This document shows, in pieces, positions 42,987 through 51,073 of a stretch of DNA of 64,000 bases. Numbering within the stretch: the first letter of the stretch is position 1; each line of letters begins with the position of its first letter. This stretch comes from Bin80 sp965220365 (lineage in GTDB: Bacteria; Bacteroidota; Rhodothermia; Rhodothermales; Bin80), in the NCBI GenBank assembly GCA_965220365.1, contig OZ244823.1, forward strand, positions 868,001 through 932,000, written 5' to 3'. The position numbers and the translations under genes are program-made. The notes under the pieces were generated by a model. The model had not been told where the DNA came from. It was given only the letters and a program-made list of their open reading frames with translations, and ran no database searches.

Positions 42987-44654
42987 ATGCGGAGTGTGAT
43001 TGCAGCATGCGTGGGGATTACCCTGATTGCGGGATGTACAGGGGAGGCACCCCGGGATCCAGATGCAATCAACACGCTGTTTATGGACATGACTGAGGAG
43101 ATTGGACTCGGAGGGGTTGCGCATAATCACGGCGGGTTCGGGAATTCCTGGGCGCCGGAAATTGTCGGCGCAGGAGGGGCATTCTTTGACTACGACCAAG
43201 ACGGCTGGCAGGATATTCTTGTAGCGACAGGAGGGGCATTCGAAGGAGAACCTCCACTTGGAGCACACCCGGCTCTGCGACTGTTTCGTAATCTTACCAA
43301 CGGACAATTCGATGAGGTGACCCAGTCGGCTGGCTTAGCCCTGCTGCACGCGTACAGTCTGGGAGTGACCATCGGGGATTACGACAACGACGGGGACCAG
43401 GATATCTATGTGACCACCTTGGAGGAGGATCTGCTACTTCGTAACACGGATGGCGTCTTTGAGGAAATTGGACAGGCGGCGAAGGTCGGCCTAGTCAGCG
43501 AGTGGAGTACGAGTGCAATGTTCTTTGACGCAAACCGTGATGGGTTCCTGGATCTCTATGTTGGAACGTATGTTCACTGGACGCCCGAAGATGATATTTA
43601 CTGCAGTTTCGGTGGCAGTAAGGTATACTGCACACCTGAGCTTTATGAAGGGATCGCCAGTCGGTACTACCAGAATAACCGAGATGGCACCTTCACAGAT
43701 CTTACGGAGCAGGCAGGATTTTTGTCGGGAGTCAATGCAGGTCGGGACAAAACGTTAGGGGTTGCGGAACTGGATGCAAATCAGGACGGATGGCCCGATG
43801 TGTTCGTTGCAAACGATACAGAGCGGGACATGCTCTTCATGAACCAAGGCGACGGAACGTTCGTCGAAACGGGCGTTCCCAGTGGGGTCGCGTATGATCA
43901 GCATGGGAAGCCGCGAGCCGGTATGGGCGTCGATATTGGGGTGGTGGATGATTCGGGGGAGCCATCTATCTTTGTCGGCAACTTTTCAGATGAGATGGTA
44001 GGGGTCTATCGGCATATTGGCAATGGCATCTTCAATGATCGTGCGGCTGCATCAAGGATAGGGCAGCCTAGCCTGAAGACCCTCACCTTTGGCCTTGTAC
44101 TCTTTGATGTTGATCTAGACACAGATCTGGACGTACTGATTGCCAATGGTCATGTACAGACACATATTGCTCAGATTGTAGATGGAGTCACCTTTCGGCA
44201 GCGTCCGCAATTATTTTTGAATGATGGAGCAGGCATGTTCACAGAGATGCCAGCAAGTGGGCCACTGGCGGCGCCCTTTGTCGGTCGGGGGCTGGCTACA
44301 GGGGACTATGACCGTGATGGTGACTTGGATGTTCTTCTGGTTGAGAACAATGGCCCCGTACACGTATGGCGGAATGAGTCCGAGGGGGGAACTTGGCTCC
44401 GGGTTGAACTCACAGGTACTAGGAGTAATCGCAATGCGTACGGTGCACAGATCCACCTGTGGAGTCGTGGACACATGCAGGTGCGGCGTATTCGTACGGG
44501 TTCCAGCTATTTGTCCCATTCGGAGTCTGCTGCCTTTTTTGGGCTTCAGGGGACACCAGACAGTCTTTACGTTCGTTGGCCAAGCGGCCTGGAGACCTGG
44601 GTTTATGGACTACCGACCAACACCACGGTACACGTTTTAGAAGATGAATTGTAA
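42987..44654 (+). CDS. CRTAC1-family lipoprotein, paralogue 2
   Basis: 555 residues from the ATG at 42987 (a TTG lies one codon earlier), directly after the previous stop. The signal ends at TLIAGC. Calcium-loop repeats include DYDQDGWQDILVATGG, DYDNDGDQDIYVTTLEEDLL, DANRDGFLDLYVGTYVHWTP, DANQDGWPDVFVAND and DYDRDGDLDVLLVEN. The ASPIC/UnbV tail has NAYGAQIHLWSRGHMQVRR and GSSYLSHSESAAFFG. The domain order is the same as in its neighbours, so it arose by tandem duplication. It overlaps the third paralogue by 11 bp. Confidence 0.88.
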   Translation: MRSVIAACVGITLIAGCTGEAPRDPDAINTLFMDMTEEIGLGGVAHNHGGFGNSWAPEIVGAGGAFFDYDQDGWQDILVATGGAFEGEPPLGAHPALRLFRNLTNGQFDEVTQSAGLALLHAYSLGVTIGDYDNDGDQDIYVTTLEEDLLLRNTDGVFEEIGQAAKVGLVSEWSTSAMFFDANRDGFLDLYVGTYVHWTPEDDIYCSFGGSKVYCTPELYEGIASRYYQNNRDGTFTDLTEQAGFLSGVNAGRDKTLGVAELDANQDGWPDVFVANDTERDMLFMNQGDGTFVETGVPSGVAYDQHGKPRAGMGVDIGVVDDSGEPSIFVGNFSDEMVGVYRHIGNGIFNDRAAASRIGQPSLKTLTFGLVLFDVDLDTDLDVLIANGHVQTHIAQIVDGVTFRQRPQLFLNDGAGMFTEMPASGPLAAPFVGRGLATGDYDRDGDLDVLLVENNGPVHVWRNESEGGTWLRVELTGTRSNRNAYGAQIHLWSRGHMQVRRIRTGSSYLSHSESAAFFGLQGTPDSLYVRWPSGLETWVYGLPTNTTVHVLEDEL

Positions 44655-46323
44655 GGAAATAATTCGAATTGGGGGGATAATCCTACTTTTCGTTTTTGGA
44701 GCATGCAGACAATCCGCCCCTGACCCACAGGTCCCAGAAGAGATCCAGCAGGCTCCTCAGATTGTATTTACAGACATGACGGAGTCTGCCGGTCTGGGAG
44801 ATTTCTGGCACGAAACCGGAGCTTTTGGAGAAAAATGGTTTCCAGAGACGATGGGGGCAGGAGGGGGATTTCTGGATTATGATGGGGATGGAATCCTGGA
44901 TATTTTGCTGATCTCCGGCAGTGTATTTCCATCGCAGGGAGCGATTTCAGAGTCCTCGATCCGTCTGTATCGCGGCAGTGAGGGTGGGCAATTCACAGAG
45001 GTGACCCAAGAGGCTGGCCTGCAACCTCTTCAGAGCTACGCATTTGGTGTGAGTGTTGCAGATTACGATAATGACGGCGACCCCGATGTGTTTGTCACAG
45101 CGTTGTATGAGAATCTTCTGCTTCGTAATGAAGGAGGAGTTTTTCGCGAAGTCAGTCAGGAAGCAGGACTGGGAGGACATAGCGAGTGGAGCAGTGCAAG
45201 TGTGTTTCTGGATGCGGATCGGGATGGATTTCTGGATTTATATATAGGGAATTATGTTCACTGGACTCCTGAAGAGGATATTTACTGCACACGGGTAGGG
45301 GATAAGAAATCCTATTGCACCCCAGAGCAGTATGAGGGAATTGCAGGGCGGTTTTACCGGAATCGAGGGGACGGCACATTTGAAGAGAGGTCGGATGATT
45401 TTGTCGGTTTGCCTGGCAAAACGCTTGGGGCTGCGGGGATAGATTACAACCGGGATGGATGGCCGGATTTGATTGTTGCAAATGATACCCAGCGGGATCT
45501 CCTTTTTGAAAACCAGGGAGATGGGACTTTTATTGAGAAGGGCGTGGTCAGTGGGATCGCGTTCGATGAAAACGGGCGTGCACGTGCCGGAATGGGGATT
45601 GATATTGGTGTGGTGGACCATACCGGTGGAGAGACGGTATTCATAGGGCATTTCTCAGGTGAAATGGTGGGTGTCTATCGACATATGGGTAACGGAATCT
45701 TTACCGAACGGGCAGCGGTTTCCCAGATCGGACGGCCGAGCCTGCGCACGCTGACCTTTGGGCTGCTGCTGGCTGATTTTGACCTGGATGAAGACCTGGA
45801 TCTAGTCACGGCCAATGGCCACATTACCGAAGATATCGGAGAGGTGGAGGAAGGAGTTACATTTCGACAGCGGACGCAGCTGTATGTTAATGAGGGAGGG
45901 GGACGATTTTTCGAGTCGGAGCCGACCGGTGTTCTCTCAGAATTCATGGTGGCACGGGGGGCGGCGTGGGCAGACTATGATCAGGACGGAGACCCGGACC
46001 TGCTCATCACGGAGAATGGTGGACCCGTACATCTTTGGCGTAATGACACGTCCTACGGGAACTCACTGACTGTAAAGTTAATCGGCTCCGAGAGCAACCG
46101 GGATGCGATTGGAAGCCTTGTTCGTGTGCATGTGAATGGGAAGTGGCAGGAGCGCTATGTGCGGACCGGTACGAGTTATCTTTCCCAGAGCCAACGGTGG
46201 CCGCTGTTTGGCTTGGGCGTGGCAGAGTCCGTGGATTCGTTGGAAGTGCAGTGGCCAAACGGCGGCTTCATGAGCCGCACTGCCATACCAGCCGGAACGA
46301 TTACACTGGTGGAAGAATCATAG
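44644..46323 (+). CDS. CRTAC1-family lipoprotein, paralogue 3
   Basis: 559 residues. The signal ends at FVFGAC. Calcium-loop repeats: DYDGDGILDILLISGS, DYDNDGDPDVFVTALYENLL, DADRDGFLDLYIGNYVHWTP, DYNRDGWPDLIVANDTQRDL and DYDQDGDPDLLITENGGPVH. The ASPIC/UnbV tail contains NRDAIGSLVRVHVNGKWQER and GTSYLSQSQRWPLFG. The phrase VHWTPEEDIYC is shared with paralogue 2, which makes these two closest by eye. It starts inside the end of paralogue 2 and is followed by a TPR lipoprotein. Confidence 0.88.
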   Translation: MNCKEIIRIGGIILLFVFGACRQSAPDPQVPEEIQQAPQIVFTDMTESAGLGDFWHETGAFGEKWFPETMGAGGGFLDYDGDGILDILLISGSVFPSQGAISESSIRLYRGSEGGQFTEVTQEAGLQPLQSYAFGVSVADYDNDGDPDVFVTALYENLLLRNEGGVFREVSQEAGLGGHSEWSSASVFLDADRDGFLDLYIGNYVHWTPEEDIYCTRVGDKKSYCTPEQYEGIAGRFYRNRGDGTFEERSDDFVGLPGKTLGAAGIDYNRDGWPDLIVANDTQRDLLFENQGDGTFIEKGVVSGIAFDENGRARAGMGIDIGVVDHTGGETVFIGHFSGEMVGVYRHMGNGIFTERAAVSQIGRPSLRTLTFGLLLADFDLDEDLDLVTANGHITEDIGEVEEGVTFRQRTQLYVNEGGGRFFESEPTGVLSEFMVARGAAWADYDQDGDPDLLITENGGPVHLWRNDTSYGNSLTVKLIGSESNRDAIGSLVRVHVNGKWQERYVRTGTSYLSQSQRWPLFGLGVAESVDSLEVQWPNGGFMSRTAIPAGTITLVEES

Positions 46324-46402
46324 TCCATATCATTTTACCAAGCCATCAATGCAACCAGAAAAAAGCGGATATTCAGCAGTAGAGAAAGCCACTGGAGCAG
46401 CC

Positions 46403-47719
46403 ATGAAGTCAGGTGATTCTGCGCATGGAGTACGGCAGATCTATGGGAGTGCGGCTGGCATCCTTCTGCTTTGTCTGTTCATCGTGGTATCTGGTTGCCG
46501 TGAACCGGTCGGGATTGCCCAGCAGCAGCGAAACAGCCTCTCTCCGCGAGTTTCTAGGTATATGATTGAGGCGGAAGGGGCGTTTTCCCGGGGCATATAT
46601 GAGTTGGCACTGGCCTATACGGACAGTGCAGAGGCCTATGTACCGGACTTGGCTGATCTTCACTTTTTACGGGGCAAGGTCTACACGCAACTCAATCAAT
46701 TGCAGGTGGCACAGGCTGCCTATCAGGTCGTCCTGGAGATTGACCCAGAGTATGCAGGTGCACGGTTCGATATGGGACTGAATAGCTTTCGGCGGGGTAA
46801 GCTCCGTGATGCAATAAATTTTTATCTGGAGGAAGAACTTGAAGTTGGCCCGACCACTGCTCTCTATCACGAATTGGGCCGAGCTTATGCAAAGATTGGT
46901 GCGCCAGACAGCGCAAAGTCTGCATATGAACAGGCATTATTGTTGGATCCAGAGCACACGACAACCTATATGTGGCTTGGGCAACTGCTGGAAGAAACCG
47001 GGGATCTGGAAGGCGCACTGGAGATGTCTTTGAATGGTCTCAGATTACGCCCGGATGATTTGGATTATCAGTATATCGTGGGAACGCAGTACTTCCGTCT
47101 CGACTCCGCCGAAGCAGCACTCCCCTATCTTGAGCCTGTAGCCGAAGAATGGACATGGCACCACGGTGCACAATTCAATCTCGGACAAGTCTACATGCGG
47201 CTCGGGCGAGAAGCGGAGGCAGAGATTTATTTTGCTAGAGCAGATGAAGCCCAGCAACTTCAGCAGCGTGTCAACGAGGCCCAGAATGCAATCAATAATG
47301 ACCCTACCTCGCCAGCCAACTGGATTGAACTGGGGAATCGGCTTCGGGAGTCCAAGAGATACAGCCGTGCGATTGAGGCGTACAAGAATGGGTTGACGAT
47401 TCAAGTTCCTCCAGGGCTTGCGCTGTACATGCAAACGAACCTCGCCACGCTTTATATGGAGTGCGGGGATCTGAGTGAGGCAGGCAGGGGGTTTGAAGCA
47501 ATCTTGCGGGCAGATCCGGATTTAAGTGTAGCGAGACTGAATCTAGGGATCGTATATGTGCAGGGTGGCAAATTTGACGAGGCACGTGCTACATGGAGGG
47601 AGCTCCTGGAAAGAGAGCCACAAAACACTGCTGCTCAGAGTTATCTGGAGCAGCTGGATACAATGGATCAAAACGAATATGTGGAAGCGAGTACTAATGA
47701 TTGCCGCGACAGCGGTTAG
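46403..47719 (+). CDS. TPR-repeat lipoprotein
   Basis: 438 residues from the ATG at 46403, chosen because GGAG lies 6 bp before it; an in-frame ATG at 46349 is weaker. The lipoprotein signal is LLCLFIVVSGC. About ten tetratricopeptide units follow, such as LADLHFLRGKVYTQLNQLQV, AYQVVLEIDPEYAGARFDMG, ALYHELGRAYAKIGAPDSAK and YMWLGQLLEETGDLEGALEM. These form a helical protein-binding surface on the periplasmic or outer side. TPR proteins are often next to CRTAC1 genes, and a shared complex is possible. The 3' end overlaps the next gene. Confidence 0.86.
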   Translation: MKSGDSAHGVRQIYGSAAGILLLCLFIVVSGCREPVGIAQQQRNSLSPRVSRYMIEAEGAFSRGIYELALAYTDSAEAYVPDLADLHFLRGKVYTQLNQLQVAQAAYQVVLEIDPEYAGARFDMGLNSFRRGKLRDAINFYLEEELEVGPTTALYHELGRAYAKIGAPDSAKSAYEQALLLDPEHTTTYMWLGQLLEETGDLEGALEMSLNGLRLRPDDLDYQYIVGTQYFRLDSAEAALPYLEPVAEEWTWHHGAQFNLGQVYMRLGREAEAEIYFARADEAQQLQQRVNEAQNAINNDPTSPANWIELGNRLRESKRYSRAIEAYKNGLTIQVPPGLALYMQTNLATLYMECGDLSEAGRGFEAILRADPDLSVARLNLGIVYVQGGKFDEARATWRELLEREPQNTAAQSYLEQLDTMDQNEYVEASTNDCRDSG

Positions 47720-48905
47720 TTCAAGTTTTGGGGCACAATCCCAGATCATTCAGGATGGAGACTGGGTCGGGCAGATTATTCATCGGAACGGTCAGTCCAT
47801 GGAGGTGACCTATAAGGTTCAGAACGGGGAAGATGGTTTGCAGATCACACTTGTGGTAGAGGAATATGGCCCCTTTCAGTTTAGAGATATACGGGCAACC
47901 GCAGACAGTCTTTTCTTTGTGTGGGAGCCCTCGTTCGAGTTGCCATGCACACTGGCACGTCTTCCTGACGGGGTATATCACGGTGTATGCGCAGACCCGT
48001 GGGGAGGTTATGGAGGGGCAATCATGGCACCTCCCGGCTCCGACAGAGATGCGTTAACCCTGGATGAGATGACGTTCAGAAGTATCTCTGGGCTGGAGGC
48101 TACGGATTCAGAGCCCGAAGAATGGCGGTTAGGGGAAGCCTATCCGAAGGGGAGTACCGTGGTACTGAACGACCTGGACGTGAATTATATTGATGCAGGC
48201 ACGGGCCCGGAGACGGTAGTGCTAATTGCAGGGCTGGGAGATAACCTTACCACTTGGGAGGTACTTCAGCAGAGTTTGGCACAGAATCTCCGTACGATTG
48301 CGTATGATCGGCCCGGTCTGGGGTTATCAAAGGCATCGCCCATGCCCCGTACCCCTGATCAGATGGCATCTGAGTTGAGAGATTTGCTCCAAAGCATCAA
48401 TGTCCCCGCACCTTATTTGCTTGTGGCACACGCGGAGGGGGCATTTATTGCCCGTCGGTTTGCGGATTTATATATCGAGCAGGTGCGTGGTCTGGTCCTC
48501 ATCGATCCTGAGCACGAAAAGCAGGCCGAGATATGGAAGGAGTTAGATGCAGAGGCGTGGCAGTCATACTGGAGTCGTGTCAAACGCTTTCAGTCTATGT
48601 TGCCGGGAGGGACAGGTCAGGAGTTCAAGGTTTATGCTGGAATAATTGATGAGCAGATCGATCTGGGGCTCTCGTCCACGCCTTCGGTGCCCACCGTGGT
48701 CTTGACGGCCGAACGCGTGTCAGATCCCGCAAGTTGGATTGGGGAGTCTCTGGAAGGGCGCCAGGCCTGGAGCAGGTTTCATGCTTCCTGGGTGGAGAAG
48801 ATGCCCATGGGTACGCATATGATCCTGGATCATGGCTCCTACATCCATCAGGAACAGCCAGACAAAGTAGAGGAGGTCATTCGCAGTATGCTGTCCGGGA
48901 AGTAG
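47679..48905 (+). CDS. Exported alpha/beta-hydrolase-fold protein lacking the usual nucleophile
   Basis: 408 residues from the ATG at 47679, giving a signal peptide (LMIAATAVSSSFGAQS); it overlaps the TPR gene by 41 bp. An N-terminal beta domain of about 130 residues (DWVGQIIHRNGQSMEVTYK) precedes the hydrolase fold: YIDAGTGPETVVLIAGLGDN, AYDRPGLGLSKAS. The nucleophile elbow is LLVAHAEGAFIARRF, where GHSxGG would be normal, so Ser is Ala. The usual His position in the C-terminal HGSYIHQEQPDKV is Ser. It may therefore be a non-catalytic relative that binds a ligand. It converges with the leucine-rich-repeat gene, whose stop is adjacent. Confidence 0.8.
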   Translation: MWKRVLMIAATAVSSSFGAQSQIIQDGDWVGQIIHRNGQSMEVTYKVQNGEDGLQITLVVEEYGPFQFRDIRATADSLFFVWEPSFELPCTLARLPDGVYHGVCADPWGGYGGAIMAPPGSDRDALTLDEMTFRSISGLEATDSEPEEWRLGEAYPKGSTVVLNDLDVNYIDAGTGPETVVLIAGLGDNLTTWEVLQQSLAQNLRTIAYDRPGLGLSKASPMPRTPDQMASELRDLLQSINVPAPYLLVAHAEGAFIARRFADLYIEQVRGLVLIDPEHEKQAEIWKELDAEAWQSYWSRVKRFQSMLPGGTGQEFKVYAGIIDEQIDLGLSSTPSVPTVVLTAERVSDPASWIGESLEGRQAWSRFHASWVEKMPMGTHMILDHGSYIHQEQPDKVEEVIRSMLSGK

Positions 48906-50900
48906 TTACCGGATGCGTGTGATTCGCTCCGAGGAGATCGGACGACCATCAAGGAAGCTGTGAATGAAGTAGGTTCCGCTGGGTAGCCCTTTCGCGTCAA
49001 GTACAATGCGTGTGGGCTGGTGCAATGCAGGTGTCCCGCTGAAAAGTGTCTGGATTCGGCGTCCAACAAGATCATACAATGCAATTACGACCGACCCAGA
49101 TGTTCCAGAGGTAAACTCAAGCGCAGTCTCGGCGGAGAAGGGATTTGGATAGGGAGCGTAGATCACCAGATCTTCAGCATAGAGTTCAACGGTGACGGGC
49201 TCGGAGACTTTGTAGGCACCGGACGCGATGACCTGCCGGATTTGGAATGAATACTGACCGGGGGCCAAGTTGTCAATGGTATAGGTAAAGCTGGTCGGTA
49301 CTTGTGCATTTCCAGGCACTTCAGCAAGAATTACGAGTGGCTCAATGCGTTCAATCACAAATGTAATTCCAACCGATGACTGGCTTGTAGACCATGCAAG
49401 TTGAACAGACCGCTCCCCTGGGATAGCATGTAACTCATTAAATATGACAAAGTCATAGCCTAGGCAATCTTTACGCAGTGGCAATTGACAGATCGGGTTT
49501 GCATTCAGTGCTGCATACATGGCATTATCAGGCAGGCAGATTCCGGCATTTTCTGACAGGTTGCACTGATTCAACATTGCGCCAAGTGCTGCCACTTGCA
49601 GAGGCAGTATTCCGGTGAGTTCGTTGTCGCTGAGATCAAGGGTCACGAGTTGACTCAGCACGGCATATTCTTGAGGGACACTCCCCTGCAGATTATTTTC
49701 CGAGAGGTTGAGTACCTGGAGGTTTGCTAGGGAGGACAAGGATTGGGGCAGATCTCCTGTGAGACGGTTATCCGGTAGGACGATGCTGGTGATCTCTTCA
49801 TTGTGACAGCTTATGCCGTGCCAGTCACATGGATCTGGGCTGGCAAGCCACCCTTCACTTTGTACCCAGGATGCTCCACTGGTCTCAAAGTAGACAGATT
49901 CAAGGCTTTGGCAATCTACGCCCTGACATACTTTGCATGTACTTTGCTGCGAAAGTGAACAGACCTGATGAAGGTTCGCATAGGGCGGTGCATCTGGAAT
50001 GCATATGCGATTACCTTCCAGATGGCAATTGGTGATCCCGGCAGCGTACGTAGCTGTTGTGAGAGAAAGTGCCCCTTCCAGATCATTGTCGGCGAGCGAG
50101 AGCCATACGAGTTGATTCAGTTGAATCAATGCTTCTTCGGGTAGAGCTCCAGAAAACATGTTATTGCTGACATCGAGAAATTTGAGTGCATTCAGACTCC
50201 CCAGCCAAGTTGGAAGAGTCCCGCTAAAGAGGTTCTGACTCAGATCCAGGTGCTCAAGTTTGACGAGGTGACGCAAGGAGTCGGGGATAGCTCCGCCAAA
50301 GCTGTTTCCACTGAGATCAAGGTGCTGCAGTTCGGTAAGTTGTCCGAATCTTTCGGGTACGGGACCCTCCAATTTGTTATCTCCCAGACTCAGTTCATGA
50401 AGGTTGGTCAGGTTTCCTAGTTCTGGCGGGATCGTACCGGTGAAGGCATTATTGCCGAGCAGAAGAACTTCCAGGTGTTTCAGATCTCCGAGCGTGTTCG
50501 GGATCTGATGGATCAATTTTTTTTGGCGGACCCCCGGACCGGTATTATCAATACGGATTGATCGCAATTCTGAAAGGAAAGCCAAGTCTCCCGGAAGTGT
50601 GCCGGTGAGGTCGTTTCCAGATAGATCAATATGTATGATATCTCTGGGCCAGGCAGAAGATTGGCAAGTGATCCCGTACCAGTCACATGGCTGATTGGTT
50701 CGAAGCCATCCGCGCACATTCCGCCAGTTGAATCCATCGGTATCGTAGAAAAGTTTTTCCAGAACTCGACAGTCCTCCAAAGTGATCTGCTCAATCAGGG
50801 GACATCCCAAAAATTGTGCATGTGTAGCAGTTGCATGAGAAACTGCAAGGACAAGGATCAAGGGGATAACACGGGTCATGCGCTTGGGAACCTGTGTCAT
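48906..50900 (-). CDS. Plant-type leucine-rich-repeat protein with T9SS sorting tail
   Basis: 664 residues. A signal peptide (VIPLILVLAVSHATATHAQ) is followed by an N-cap (CRVLEKLFYDTDGFNWRNV and CDWYGITC). About ten LRRs come next, of the LxLSxNxLTGxIPxxLGxL kind (LLGNNAFTGTIPPELGNLTN). A second, similar N-cap (YFETSGASWVQ, CDWHGISC) opens a shorter LRR block. A beta-sandwich stretch follows, then a T9SS type A tail: YPNPFSAETALEFTSG, VVIALYDLVGRRIQTLF, LPSGTYFIHSF, ITRIR. Eight T at 50517-50524 sit inside the coding region. It is probably a surface-exposed binding protein. Confidence 0.85.
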   Translation of the reverse strand: MTQVPKRMTRVIPLILVLAVSHATATHAQFLGCPLIEQITLEDCRVLEKLFYDTDGFNWRNVRGWLRTNQPCDWYGITCQSSAWPRDIIHIDLSGNDLTGTLPGDLAFLSELRSIRIDNTGPGVRQKKLIHQIPNTLGDLKHLEVLLLGNNAFTGTIPPELGNLTNLHELSLGDNKLEGPVPERFGQLTELQHLDLSGNSFGGAIPDSLRHLVKLEHLDLSQNLFSGTLPTWLGSLNALKFLDVSNNMFSGALPEEALIQLNQLVWLSLADNDLEGALSLTTATYAAGITNCHLEGNRICIPDAPPYANLHQVCSLSQQSTCKVCQGVDCQSLESVYFETSGASWVQSEGWLASPDPCDWHGISCHNEEITSIVLPDNRLTGDLPQSLSSLANLQVLNLSENNLQGSVPQEYAVLSQLVTLDLSDNELTGILPLQVAALGAMLNQCNLSENAGICLPDNAMYAALNANPICQLPLRKDCLGYDFVIFNELHAIPGERSVQLAWSTSQSSVGITFVIERIEPLVILAEVPGNAQVPTSFTYTIDNLAPGQYSFQIRQVIASGAYKVSEPVTVELYAEDLVIYAPYPNPFSAETALEFTSGTSGSVVIALYDLVGRRIQTLFSGTPALHQPTRIVLDAKGLPSGTYFIHSFLDGRPISSERITRIR

Positions 50901-51073
50901 TCTCTTACCACCAGATTTCTGAGTTGTTGGGAATTCAGAAAGATGTAAATGAATCAGCGGGCTATGTCATCAAGCCTGACAGTGAAGCAAGTTCAAAGAC
51001 AAAGGGTATAAAAGTGCATCGGGTCGGGTAGTGTACACCTTCCATCCACTCATCTTTCATTCCTGACTAGAAA

